From assembly GCA_036490715.1 (NCBI GenBank), contig DASXDL010000048.1, positions 212,361 to 276,360 of the forward strand: 64,000 nt of DNA. Direction: 5' to 3'. Shown here one piece after another: positions 52,304-60,006 of the stretch. Position numbers and translations under genes: made by a program. How positions within the stretch are numbered: the stretch's first letter is position 1; the number at the start of each line of letters is the position of its first letter. Source of the stretch: FEN-1191 sp036490715. GTDB lineage: Bacteria; Pseudomonadota; Gammaproteobacteria; Steroidobacterales; Steroidobacteraceae. The notes beneath the pieces were generated by a model. It saw only the letters and a list, made by a program, of their open reading frames with translations. It was not told the DNA's origin and made no database searches.

Positions 52304-53761
52304 ATGTCTGACAGCTACGACATGATCATCGTGGGCACCGGCTTCGCCGGCAGCTTCTTTCTGATGAGCTATCTGCAACGCGCCCCCAAGAATGCGCGGG
52401 TGCTGGTGCTGGAGCGCGGCCGCAGCGACAGCAAGTCCTGGCAGCTGATCCATCGGCGCGACTCGAGCATGCGGCTCGAGGATGTCTACGTTAACAACAA
52501 TCCCGACACCAAGGTCTGGCTGACGAGTCCCGGCTTCGGCGGCAACTCGAAGTGCTGGTACGCCGGCACGATCCGCATGATGCCGGGCGACTTCAAGCTC
52601 AAGTCACGCTATGGCGTGGGCAACGACTGGCCGATGACCTATGAAGACCTGGCACCGTATTACGACGTCGTCGAACAGGTCATGAACGTGTCCGGTCCGG
52701 CCGACAGTCCGATGCCTCGATCGCAGCCGTTTCCGCTGCCGCCGCATCGCTTCTCGACACCGGATGAACTGCTGAAGGCGAAATTCCCCGACAGCTGGTT
52801 CAACGCCGCCACCGCGCGCGCCAGCGCACCGACCGGGCAGCGCGGTGTGTGCTGCGCCAGCGGCGTGTGCCATCTGTGCCCGGTGGACGCAAAATTCACC
52901 ATCCAGAATGGTCTGGCGCATCTCTATGACGATGCGCGCGTGACCTTGCAGCTCGAATCCGAGGTCGACGGCGTGGACGTCGGCGCCGGGGTTGCGCGCG
53001 GCGTGCACTACACGCGCGCCGGTCGCGCGCAGCGCGCCGAGGCCGACGTGGTGGTGCTGGCTGCCAGCGCGCTGTTCAATCCGCACATCATGCTGCGCTC
53101 AGGCATGCGGCATCCGTGGCTGGGCGCCGGGCTGCATGAGCAGCCGTCCTTCGATGTGTGTGTCGATCTGGCCGGCGTCAAGGCCGACGACGGCAGCACG
53201 GTGATCACTGGCAACGGCTACATGTTCTACGATGGCGAGCACCGGCGCGAGCGGGCGGCCTGCATGATCGAGCTGTGGAGCTCGCCGTTCGCCGATCGAC
53301 CCGATGCGCTGCGCAGCGAGCGCGGTCGCTGGCGAGAGCGGCAATACTTTGCTTTCCTGTTCGACGATCTGCCGCAGCTACAGAATCGGGTGACGGTGCA
53401 CGCCGCCGAGCCGCGCCTGGCCGAGACCACGTTCCTCGGCCATTCCGCCTATACGCAGCGGGCGGTCGACCGGATTCCCGAGATGGTGGCCAAGCTCGGG
53501 CAAGCGCTGCCGATCGAGCGCATCGTCAGCATCGGCGAGGCGATCTCTCCGGGTCACATCCAGGGCACCGTGGTGATGGGCGAGGATCCGGCCAGCAGCA
53601 TCGTCGACGGCCACCTGGTGCACCACCAGATCCGCAACCTGCTGATACTGGGCGCAAGTTCATTTCCGACCGCGACGCCGATCCTGCCGACCCTGACCGT
53701 CAGCGCCCTGTCGCTGCGCTCGGCAGAACACTTCTTCAACAACGGAGCGCCAACATCGTGA
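52304..53761 (+). CDS. GMC-family FAD oxidoreductase with cysteine cluster, copy 2
   Basis: The start is the ATG at 52304, supported by GGAGAG 4 bases upstream; the product has 485 residues. It is clearly paralogous to the copy at 48512-49948 along its whole length: YDMIIVGTGFAGSFFLMSYL, then TSPGFGGNSKCWYAGTIRMM and GPADSPMPRSQPFPLPPHRF. The cysteine cluster is at residues 183-192 (VCCASGVCHLCPVDAKF). The C-terminal NPT equivalent reads ILPTLT. There is no signal peptide. It is followed by its own small partner gene with a GTGA overlap, so translation is coupled. Confidence 0.9.
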   Translation: MSDSYDMIIVGTGFAGSFFLMSYLQRAPKNARVLVLERGRSDSKSWQLIHRRDSSMRLEDVYVNNNPDTKVWLTSPGFGGNSKCWYAGTIRMMPGDFKLKSRYGVGNDWPMTYEDLAPYYDVVEQVMNVSGPADSPMPRSQPFPLPPHRFSTPDELLKAKFPDSWFNAATARASAPTGQRGVCCASGVCHLCPVDAKFTIQNGLAHLYDDARVTLQLESEVDGVDVGAGVARGVHYTRAGRAQRAEADVVVLAASALFNPHIMLRSGMRHPWLGAGLHEQPSFDVCVDLAGVKADDGSTVITGNGYMFYDGEHRRERAACMIELWSSPFADRPDALRSERGRWRERQYFAFLFDDLPQLQNRVTVHAAEPRLAETTFLGHSAYTQRAVDRIPEMVAKLGQALPIERIVSIGEAISPGHIQGTVVMGEDPASSIVDGHLVHHQIRNLLILGASSFPTATPILPTLTVSALSLRSAEHFFNNGAPTS

Positions 53762-54207
53762 TTGCTCGTCGCCGGGTGTTATTCGGCTTGGTCGGCGTAG
53801 CCGGCGTGGGCGCCGCGCTGCGCTGGGGCGGCAGCGGGCTCAGTCCCGAAGATGCCATTGTGACCATCGTCCACAAGCGGCTCGGCTACCTGTCGCTGGA
53901 TGAGCCCGGCGTGCGCCAATTCGCCAAGGACTATGTCGCGGCCACCAACATCTCCGGTATCAAGCTGCGGCTCATCGCGGCGCTGGCACCCATCTATCGC
54001 CGCCTGCCGACCTCGCCCGCCAACCGGGTGGCCCGCGGCACGCGCTATGGCGAGGAGCGCGTGGTCACGTGCTACCTGCTGTCGACCGACTTCTTTCCCT
54101 CTGGATCGGACGAAGCACGTACGGTTCGCTATACCGGCCTGTACGACCCTTTGCGAGCCTGCGGTAACCCGTTTCGGCGACCCGTTCTGAGCAGTAATAC
54201 CGCCTGA
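53758..54207 (+). CDS. Small Tat-signal partner protein of GMC oxidoreductase, copy 2
   Basis: The GTG at 53758 overlaps the stop of the preceding gene (GTGA) and gives 149 residues. The N-terminus MIARRRVLFGLVGVAGVGAAL is Tat-like (RRRVLF). The mature part has KRLGYLSLDEPGVRQFAKDY, YLLSTDFFPSGSDEARTV and YDPLRACGNPFRRP. These parallel copy 1, but overall identity looks lower than between the two GMC proteins. Pairing each oxidoreductase with its own small protein argues for a dedicated complex. Confidence 0.78.
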   Translation: MIARRRVLFGLVGVAGVGAALRWGGSGLSPEDAIVTIVHKRLGYLSLDEPGVRQFAKDYVAATNISGIKLRLIAALAPIYRRLPTSPANRVARGTRYGEERVVTCYLLSTDFFPSGSDEARTVRYTGLYDPLRACGNPFRRPVLSSNTA

Positions 54208-54272
54208 GCGCCAGAGCGAAAAACTGAGGCCCGCGTCCGCCGTTGCGCCGCCGGAAGTGCGCTAAACTGGAT

Positions 54273-54302
54273 TTGGCCTCGCGCTGGGCCGCTGTATATA
54301 CT
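54273..54302 (+). promoter_or_regulatory. Candidate promoter of the eps export operon
   Basis: TTGGCC at 54273-54278 and TATACT at 54297-54302 are 18 bases apart (16 if the -10 is read as TATATA). They lie 70 bases upstream of the epsE ATG, in the only non-coding stretch before the operon. Confidence 0.45.
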
Positions 54303-54371
54303 CGCCAGACCCGCCATTTCCTTTAAATACATTGAGTTGCAGCTTAACATGGCTGTTCATAAGGTCATCGC

Positions 54372-55250
54372 ATGAGTGAGCGCCGGTTGCTAAGTCGCAG
54401 TCTCCATACTGTATTGGCGGTCGGGATTTGGGCGTTGGCCCCGCTGTGTCTGGGCGCGGGCAGCCCCGCAGCCCCGACCCCTGCCCCTGCCGCCATGCCG
54501 GCGGCACTGCCCGGTCCGCTGACCCCGTTGGGCCCGCAGGACACCGTCACGGTCCACATCGATGAGGATCCAAACACCGCCACGCCGGTGCCGGTGGCCA
54601 TCGCCGATGATGGCGCGCTGCGGGTGCCGTATGTGGGGTCGGTAAACGTGGCTGGACTGTCGCCGGACGCCGCGGCGCGCCGCATCGAAGGCGCACTCAA
54701 GGAAGGCAAGTTCTTTATCAATCCGCACGTCACCGTGACCGTGACGCAGTCGCTAAGCCAGCGCGTTTCGGTGCTCGGTGAAGTCAAGACCCCGGGCCGT
54801 TACCCGGTCGATGCCAAAACCAGCATCGTCGACCTGATCGCACTGGCCGGTGGCTTTACCGACCTGAGCGCCACTGTCATCTACGTGTCGCGCGCCGATG
54901 CCAGCGGCAACGTGAAGAAGTACGCGGTGAACATGCGTGCACTCGGTGATCCGCGCAATACCATGCCGGACCAGGCACTGCGCGGCGGCGACACGGTGTT
55001 CGTCCCGCGCGCTGACCAGTTTTTCATTCTGGGCGAAGTGCAGAAGCCCGCGATGTACAAGTTGGAAGCCAATATGACCGTCGAGCAGGCCATCTCGGTG
55101 GCCGGTGGTATCACTGCCAAGGGCAGCGAGCGGCGCGTCGAGATCAAACGTTCCGGCGGCAAGGGTGGCCAGGACACCGTCATCAAAGCCAAGCCTGGAG
55201 ACCTGGTCCAGCCCGGCGACGTGATCCGGGTCAAGGAGAGCATCTTTTGA
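54372..55250 (+). CDS. epsE: Polysaccharide export outer-membrane protein
   Basis: The 292-residue protein has a signal peptide, a proline/alanine-rich linker (PAAPTPAPAAMPAALPGP), a Wza-type polysaccharide export domain (LGPQDTVTVHIDEDPNTATP, VPYVGSVNVAGLSPDAAARR) and two SLBB-like domains (VSVLGEVKTPGRYPVD and FFILGEVQKPAMYKLE). The expected lipobox is not clear; LAPLCLG has leucine before the cysteine. It should form or cap the outer-membrane export channel. The following chain-length gene starts within the stop codon. Confidence 0.92.
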   Translation: MSERRLLSRSLHTVLAVGIWALAPLCLGAGSPAAPTPAPAAMPAALPGPLTPLGPQDTVTVHIDEDPNTATPVPVAIADDGALRVPYVGSVNVAGLSPDAAARRIEGALKEGKFFINPHVTVTVTQSLSQRVSVLGEVKTPGRYPVDAKTSIVDLIALAGGFTDLSATVIYVSRADASGNVKKYAVNMRALGDPRNTMPDQALRGGDTVFVPRADQFFILGEVQKPAMYKLEANMTVEQAISVAGGITAKGSERRVEIKRSGGKGGQDTVIKAKPGDLVQPGDVIRVKESIF

Positions 55251-56653
55251 GAATTCAAAGGCAATTGCCGGTAGTCGCCGGCGGCAACCAGCCACCGGCC
55301 GCGCCGGTGGTGCCACTGCACTTCACCCAGGCTGCACTGACGCGCTCGCAGGTACTGGCGATCCTGGGTGCCTATCGCAGGGTATCGATCATGATCGCAC
55401 TGGCAGTGATCGCCCTGACCTTCGTGCTGGTCAAGATGATGCCCAAGAGCTACACCGCTCAGGCGACCGTGCTGGTCAACTACGAGGCCAACGATCCGTC
55501 GCGGCAGGTTCCGGCAGAGCTGTTCTCGAGCTACATGTTGACGCAGATGGAGCTGATTCAGAGCCGCGACGTGCTGCTGACGGTGATCGACAAGCTCGGT
55601 CTGGCGCACGACCCCGAGTTCGCACCCCCGGTCGCCACCGGCGTCGCAACGCCGTTGGATTACGCCGAGAAAAATCTGCGCTCGGCGCTCAGCATCGAGC
55701 AGGGCAAAGGTATCGAGCTGCTGTACGTGTCGGCCACTTCCAAGGACCGCAACAAGGCCGCGGTGATCGCCAATGCCGTGATCGACGCCTATCAGGAACG
55801 CGAACGCGAGCGGGTACGCAATCCGGGCAGCGGCCGCGCTTACGAGTACTCGCAGCAACTCAGTGAGCTCAAGGCGAAGGTCGATGCCGCCCAGGCCAAT
55901 ATGGCGGACTTTCGCCAGCGCACCGGGCTGACGGATATCTCGGCCCAGAACGATGTCGAGGCCCAGGCCCTCACTAGCCTCGAGCAGCAACTGCTGACGG
56001 CCCAGAATCAGCGCCGCGAGGCCGAATCCAGGCTCAGCGGTGACCAGTCGGTCACCCCGGCGGTGCTGGCCTCGAGCCTCGTCCAGAATCTTAAGAACCA
56101 GCTCGCGACCGAACAGGCGCAGCTGGCGCAGCTTAACGCCACGCTCGGTCCGCAGCATCCGAAGGTGCTGGAACTGGAATCGCAGATCGCCGCCACCAAG
56201 CGCTCGCTCAGTCAGGAAGTTCAGACCTTCAGCAGCGGCACGGCATCCGACATCGGCACCGCACGCCAGGTCGAGGAGAAGATGCAGAAGGCGGTGGATG
56301 CGCAGCGCGCCAAGCTGGTGAACGTGCGCAAGCTGCAGGATGAAGGTGCGAAGCTGCAGTTGGAGCTGGAGTCGGCGCAGACGGTCTACAAGCGCGCCCT
56401 GGACGGCTTCGATCAGATCATGTTCGCCTCCGCCAGCGTGGTGAGCCGGGCAAAACCCCCGATTGAGTCGTCAAAGCCGAATAAGATATTGCTGCTGCTG
56501 ATCGGCACGATCGTTGCGATCATCATCGGCGTTGCCGGCCCGCTGGCGTACGAGGTGCTGTTCAATCGACGGATGCGCTGCCGCGATGACGTCGAGCGCG
56601 AGTTTGGAATCCCAGTATTGGCCGAGTTCGATCGGATCGCGAGATTCACGTGA
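55247..56653 (+). CDS. epsF: Chain length determinant protein (Wzz/EpsF type)
   Basis: The 468-residue protein starts at TTG 55247, overlapping the epsE stop as TTGA, with AAGGAG 9 bases upstream. It has a membrane segment at about residues 45-65 (VSIMIALAVIALTFVLV), a long periplasmic coiled-coil region, and a second membrane segment near 400-420 (ILLLLIGTIVAIIIGVAGPL). The QTVYKRALDGFDQI segment is typical of the family. It sets polymer length and couples the outer-membrane exporter to the tyrosine-kinase partner encoded next. Confidence 0.9.
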   Translation: MRIQRQLPVVAGGNQPPAAPVVPLHFTQAALTRSQVLAILGAYRRVSIMIALAVIALTFVLVKMMPKSYTAQATVLVNYEANDPSRQVPAELFSSYMLTQMELIQSRDVLLTVIDKLGLAHDPEFAPPVATGVATPLDYAEKNLRSALSIEQGKGIELLYVSATSKDRNKAAVIANAVIDAYQERERERVRNPGSGRAYEYSQQLSELKAKVDAAQANMADFRQRTGLTDISAQNDVEAQALTSLEQQLLTAQNQRREAESRLSGDQSVTPAVLASSLVQNLKNQLATEQAQLAQLNATLGPQHPKVLELESQIAATKRSLSQEVQTFSSGTASDIGTARQVEEKMQKAVDAQRAKLVNVRKLQDEGAKLQLELESAQTVYKRALDGFDQIMFASASVVSRAKPPIESSKPNKILLLLIGTIVAIIIGVAGPLAYEVLFNRRMRCRDDVEREFGIPVLAEFDRIARFT

Positions 56654-57570
56654 ACGCCACACCCGATAACCTGACATCCTCCGTGGACAAATCACTGGTT
56701 GACGAGCTGATCTCCCTCTGGGCGCTATCGACCGACTCGGTCGAGCGCATCGCCGCGGTGGTGCGGTCCGAGGGCCTGAGCTTCGGCGAGGCCGCCGTGC
56801 GCCTCGGGCTCGTGACGATGGACGACTTGCATGATGCCAATGCCTGGATCGGCCGCCGCGGCGCCCATCCCAGCACGATCGAAGCGGCCATACAGCAAGC
56901 CAAGACGCGTAACAGCGTGGCGCTGCGCCACGCCGGCACCGCGCGTCCCAGCAGCCAGCTGCTACTGGTCTACGACCCCGATAGCGAGCGTAGCGAGCGC
57001 ATCCGGGCGCTGCGCACCGAGCTCATGCTGCTGATCGGCGAAGCGCGGCAGGACAATGTGCTGGCGGTATTGAGTCCGAACGCGGCCGAGGGCCGCTCGC
57101 AGCTGTGCGCCGAACTGGCGATCTCGTTCGCGCAGTCGGGCCGCAGGACCTTGCTGGTCGACGCCGATATGCGTCATCCCCACCAGCAGGTGCTGTTCAG
57201 TGCCGATTACCAGTGGGGTCTGGCGCAAGCGCTATCGCTCGGCGAGGTACCGCCGCTGTACGGAGTCGAGGGGGTGCCGGACCTGTCGCTGCTGACCGCC
57301 GGCATCATTCCACCCAACCCGCTGGAGCTGGTGACCAACCGTCGCTTCGCCCGCATGGTCGACAGCTGGCGCCGCTCCTACGACTTCGTACTCATCGACA
57401 CCCCGCCGGTCTCGCAATTCGCCGACGGCCTGGCCATTGCCACCGCCGCGACCCGGGTGCTGGTGGTCACGCGTACCGAATCCACCTCGTTCAGCAGCAT
57501 GAAAGACCTCGCGCGTCGCCTGGGCCCGACCCAGGCGAGAATAATGGGGGCGGTGCTCAATAAGTTCTGA
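56650..57570 (+). CDS. epsG: EpsG/CpsD-type tyrosine kinase-like protein
   Basis: The 306-residue protein starts at GTG 56650, overlapping the epsF stop (GTGA). Residues about 15-80 resemble the MshE-type N-terminal domain (LSFGEAAVRLGLVTMDDL). The P-loop domain has Walker A' and B in LLVDADMRHPHQQ and VLIDTPPVSQFADGL. Walker A reads NAAEGRSQLCAEL, with Arg in place of the usual Lys; to my recollection EpsG-type proteins of other proteobacteria share this. No tyrosine cluster is at the C-terminus. It is probably the cytoplasmic regulator of export with EpsF. Confidence 0.88.
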   Translation: MNATPDNLTSSVDKSLVDELISLWALSTDSVERIAAVVRSEGLSFGEAAVRLGLVTMDDLHDANAWIGRRGAHPSTIEAAIQQAKTRNSVALRHAGTARPSSQLLLVYDPDSERSERIRALRTELMLLIGEARQDNVLAVLSPNAAEGRSQLCAELAISFAQSGRRTLLVDADMRHPHQQVLFSADYQWGLAQALSLGEVPPLYGVEGVPDLSLLTAGIIPPNPLELVTNRRFARMVDSWRRSYDFVLIDTPPVSQFADGLAIATAATRVLVVTRTESTSFSSMKDLARRLGPTQARIMGAVLNKF

Positions 57571-57597
57571 GGCCGCAAGGCTCGGCGGGTCGAGACC

Positions 57598-58512
57598 GTG
57601 ACGATCAATGTCAGCGTCTGCATCGCCACCTATCGCAGGATCGAGCGCCTGCGTGAGGTACTGCAGGACCTTAGCCGTCAGCAGCGCCTGCCCGACCAGG
57701 TAGTAGTGGTCGACAATGATGCCGCCGGTTCGGCGCGGCCCGTCGTCGAACAATTTCGCACGGCGGCGACCCCGTTTCGACTCGACTATGACATCCAGCC
57801 GGAGCGCAACATCGCGCTGACGCGCAATCGGACGGTCGAACTGGCCAACGGCGACTGGCTGGCATTCATCGACGATGACGAGCGCGCGCCGGAGGACTGG
57901 CTGTCGCAGCTGCTGGCGGCGACCGAGCGCTACCGTGCCGACGGCGTGCTGGCGCCGGTGCAGCCGCAGGTGCCGCCGAGCGCTCCGAGCTGGATCCGTC
58001 GTGGGCGCTTCTATGATTTTCCCCGACTGCCCAGCGGCACCACCGTGCCGTTACATCGCATGCGCTTCGGCAATGTGGTACTGCGCGGCAGCCTGCTGCG
58101 CTCCGAGCCCGGCCCGTTCGATCCCAGCTACGGATTGACCACCGGCGAAGACGGCGACCTGCTGGTGCGACTGGCGCGCCGGGGCGCGAGCATCGTCTGG
58201 TGCGATGAAGCCATCGTCTGGGAGCCGATCGAGGCCAAGCGCCTGTCGCTGCGCTGGCTGCTGGTGCGCGCGCTGACCGGCGGCCAGGAATTCGCCCGCC
58301 AGACGCTCAACGGCCGCTATGGGCCGATCACGCATCTGGGTCACGCCCGACTGTTCCTGCGAGCAAGTGCGCAGTTGATAGCCGCCGGTGGACTGGCAGC
58401 GACCTGTTGGCCCGCCGGCCGGCATGTCGCGGCCGCCTGGCTCGTCAAAGCGTCCGCCAACGTCGGCAAGCTGACGGCTTTCTGGGGCGCCCGTCACCGC
58501 TCGTACGCCTAA
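57598..58512 (+). CDS. Family 2 glycosyltransferase
   Basis: The 304-residue protein starts at GTG 57598. GT-A features are NVSVCIATYRRIERLREVL, VVVDNDAAGS, NIALTRNRTVELANGDWL and the metal motif AFIDDDERAPEDWL. The C-terminal part includes TGEDGDLLVRLARRG, then hydrophobic stretches that may be membrane-associated. It is part of the eps operon, 27 bases after epsG. Confidence 0.9.
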   Translation: MTINVSVCIATYRRIERLREVLQDLSRQQRLPDQVVVVDNDAAGSARPVVEQFRTAATPFRLDYDIQPERNIALTRNRTVELANGDWLAFIDDDERAPEDWLSQLLAATERYRADGVLAPVQPQVPPSAPSWIRRGRFYDFPRLPSGTTVPLHRMRFGNVVLRGSLLRSEPGPFDPSYGLTTGEDGDLLVRLARRGASIVWCDEAIVWEPIEAKRLSLRWLLVRALTGGQEFARQTLNGRYGPITHLGHARLFLRASAQLIAAGGLAATCWPAGRHVAAAWLVKASANVGKLTAFWGARHRSYA

Positions 58513-58521
58513 GGTGCCGCT

Positions 58522-59715
58522 GTGACGCCGATTGAGCTCGTGCTGCTCGCACTGTTGGTCGTGCTACTCATCCCAGCATCAATTGCTTGCATGTACTTGC
58601 TCATGCAGACACTGATGTCGCGAGCCCTGCCGGCGTTGCACCCGACGACGCGTAGCTTGCGCTTCGACGTTATCGTGCCGGCTCACAACGAGGCCCACGC
58701 GATCGCCAAAACGGTCAGCAGCCTGCTGCAGATCAACTGGCCGCGCGACCACTTTCGCGTTCTGGTGGTCGCCGACAACTGCAGCGATACCACCGCCGCC
58801 CTGGCCGATGCGGCCGGCGCGACGGTTCTCGAGCGCAGCGATACCTCCAGGCGCGGAAAGGGTTACGCGCTACAGTTCGCGTTCCTTCGCAGTCGGATGG
58901 ATGAGCGCGCCGATGCCGTAGTCGTGGTCGATGCCGACTCGGTGGTCTCGCCCAACCTGCTCGAGGCGCTTGCTGCCCGCATCGAACGGGGCGCGCACGC
59001 CGTCCAGGTCCACCATGGCGTGATCAATGCGCAGATTGCCTGGCGCACACGGCTGCTGGCGATCGCCGTCGCCGCGGTGCACGTGGTGCGCTCGCGCGCC
59101 AGGGAGTGGGCGCAGGTCTCGGCCGGGATTCGCGGCAACGGCTGGTGCGTGACCCACGCGCTGCTGCGCCAGGTCGACTACAACGCCTTCTCGCTGGCCG
59201 AGGACCTGGAGTTCGGTATCGATCTGGGTCTGCGCGGCTATCGCGTCTTTTACGCTGGTGAGGCTGAGGCCTGCCAGGAAATGGTGGTCGACGCCAACGC
59301 TGCGAAGAAACAGCGCCAGCGCTGGGAGCGCGGACGCTTTGAGCTCATTGGCAGCCGCACGCTGCCGCTGCTGCGGGCTGCGTTGAGGCGGCGCAGCGCG
59401 CTGTGCCTGGACCTTGCACTTGACTTAATCGTGCTGCCGCTGAGTTATGTTGTATTGAATGTCGGCGCCCTGCTCCTCATTTCGGTGCTGGCCGCGCATT
59501 TCTATCCCGCTTTTGATGCATGGCTGTGGATTTCGCTGGCTTGCGCGGCCTGCCTGGTGCTGTACGTGCTGCGCGGATGGCAGCTCAGCGGCACCGGCGC
59601 GCGTGGCCTGCTCGATTTGGCGGGCGCTCCACTGTTCATAATCTGGAAGACTGCGCTGATGCTCGAGCGAAAGCGCTCGGCCGACTGGATCCGAACCGAG
59701 CGCAAGATCTCCTGA
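58522..59715 (+). CDS. Membrane family 2 glycosyltransferase (cellulose synthase-like)
   Basis: The 397-residue protein starts at GTG 58522. It has an N-terminal membrane segment, then a processive-type GT-A domain: FDVIVPAHNEAHAIAKTV, VLVVADNCSDTTAALAD, and the metal motif VVVDADSVVSPNL. The acceptor motif is SLAEDLEFGIDL and the processivity motif is KKQRQRWERGRF (QxxRW). Two or three membrane segments follow (about residues 300-385). These are the core motifs of a processive synthase, but the protein is short and may transfer single sugars. It is the last gene of the operon. Confidence 0.9.
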   Translation: MTPIELVLLALLVVLLIPASIACMYLLMQTLMSRALPALHPTTRSLRFDVIVPAHNEAHAIAKTVSSLLQINWPRDHFRVLVVADNCSDTTAALADAAGATVLERSDTSRRGKGYALQFAFLRSRMDERADAVVVVDADSVVSPNLLEALAARIERGAHAVQVHHGVINAQIAWRTRLLAIAVAAVHVVRSRAREWAQVSAGIRGNGWCVTHALLRQVDYNAFSLAEDLEFGIDLGLRGYRVFYAGEAEACQEMVVDANAAKKQRQRWERGRFELIGSRTLPLLRAALRRRSALCLDLALDLIVLPLSYVVLNVGALLLISVLAAHFYPAFDAWLWISLACAACLVLYVLRGWQLSGTGARGLLDLAGAPLFIIWKTALMLERKRSADWIRTERKIS

Positions 59716-60006
59716 CCGCCGCCGCGCCGCGCCGACCCCGATTGCTCGCACTTTAGCCCGCGCCGCTCACCTCCGGCGCGAAATGCCGGTATTTCCAGGC
59801 CCGCGAGCATGCCGCGTGTCAAGCGCCCGGCGTTCGAATACGACAAATTTATGAACACGAGGTCGCGGAATGTGCGCGCTTCGCGCCGAAATGACGGGGT
59901 GTCACAAGTTGGCGACACGTCTCCCTCCAGAGACAGGTTGTTGAAAGCGGAAAAATAAAAAATGATGCGCGTGAGACGAGACTCTGTCTGACGGGGAAAA
60001 GGACTA
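59716..60006 (+). other. Intergenic region upstream of the GH26/GH5 lipoprotein gene
   Basis: These 291 bases contain no supportable gene. An imperfect 18-base palindrome, TGTC at 59900 to GACA at 59917, is a possible regulator site about 90 bases upstream of the next start. An AT-rich run at 59940-59965 precedes the ribosome site AAAAGGA. I see no terminator hairpin with a T-run after the preceding operon. Confidence 0.5.

Noticed and set aside
53158..53757. N-terminal extension of the small protein at 53758-54207 by 200 codons.
   Set aside because: It covers the GMC gene in another frame and gives a low-complexity sequence. The GTG at 53758 yields a Tat-like signal that matches the paralogue.
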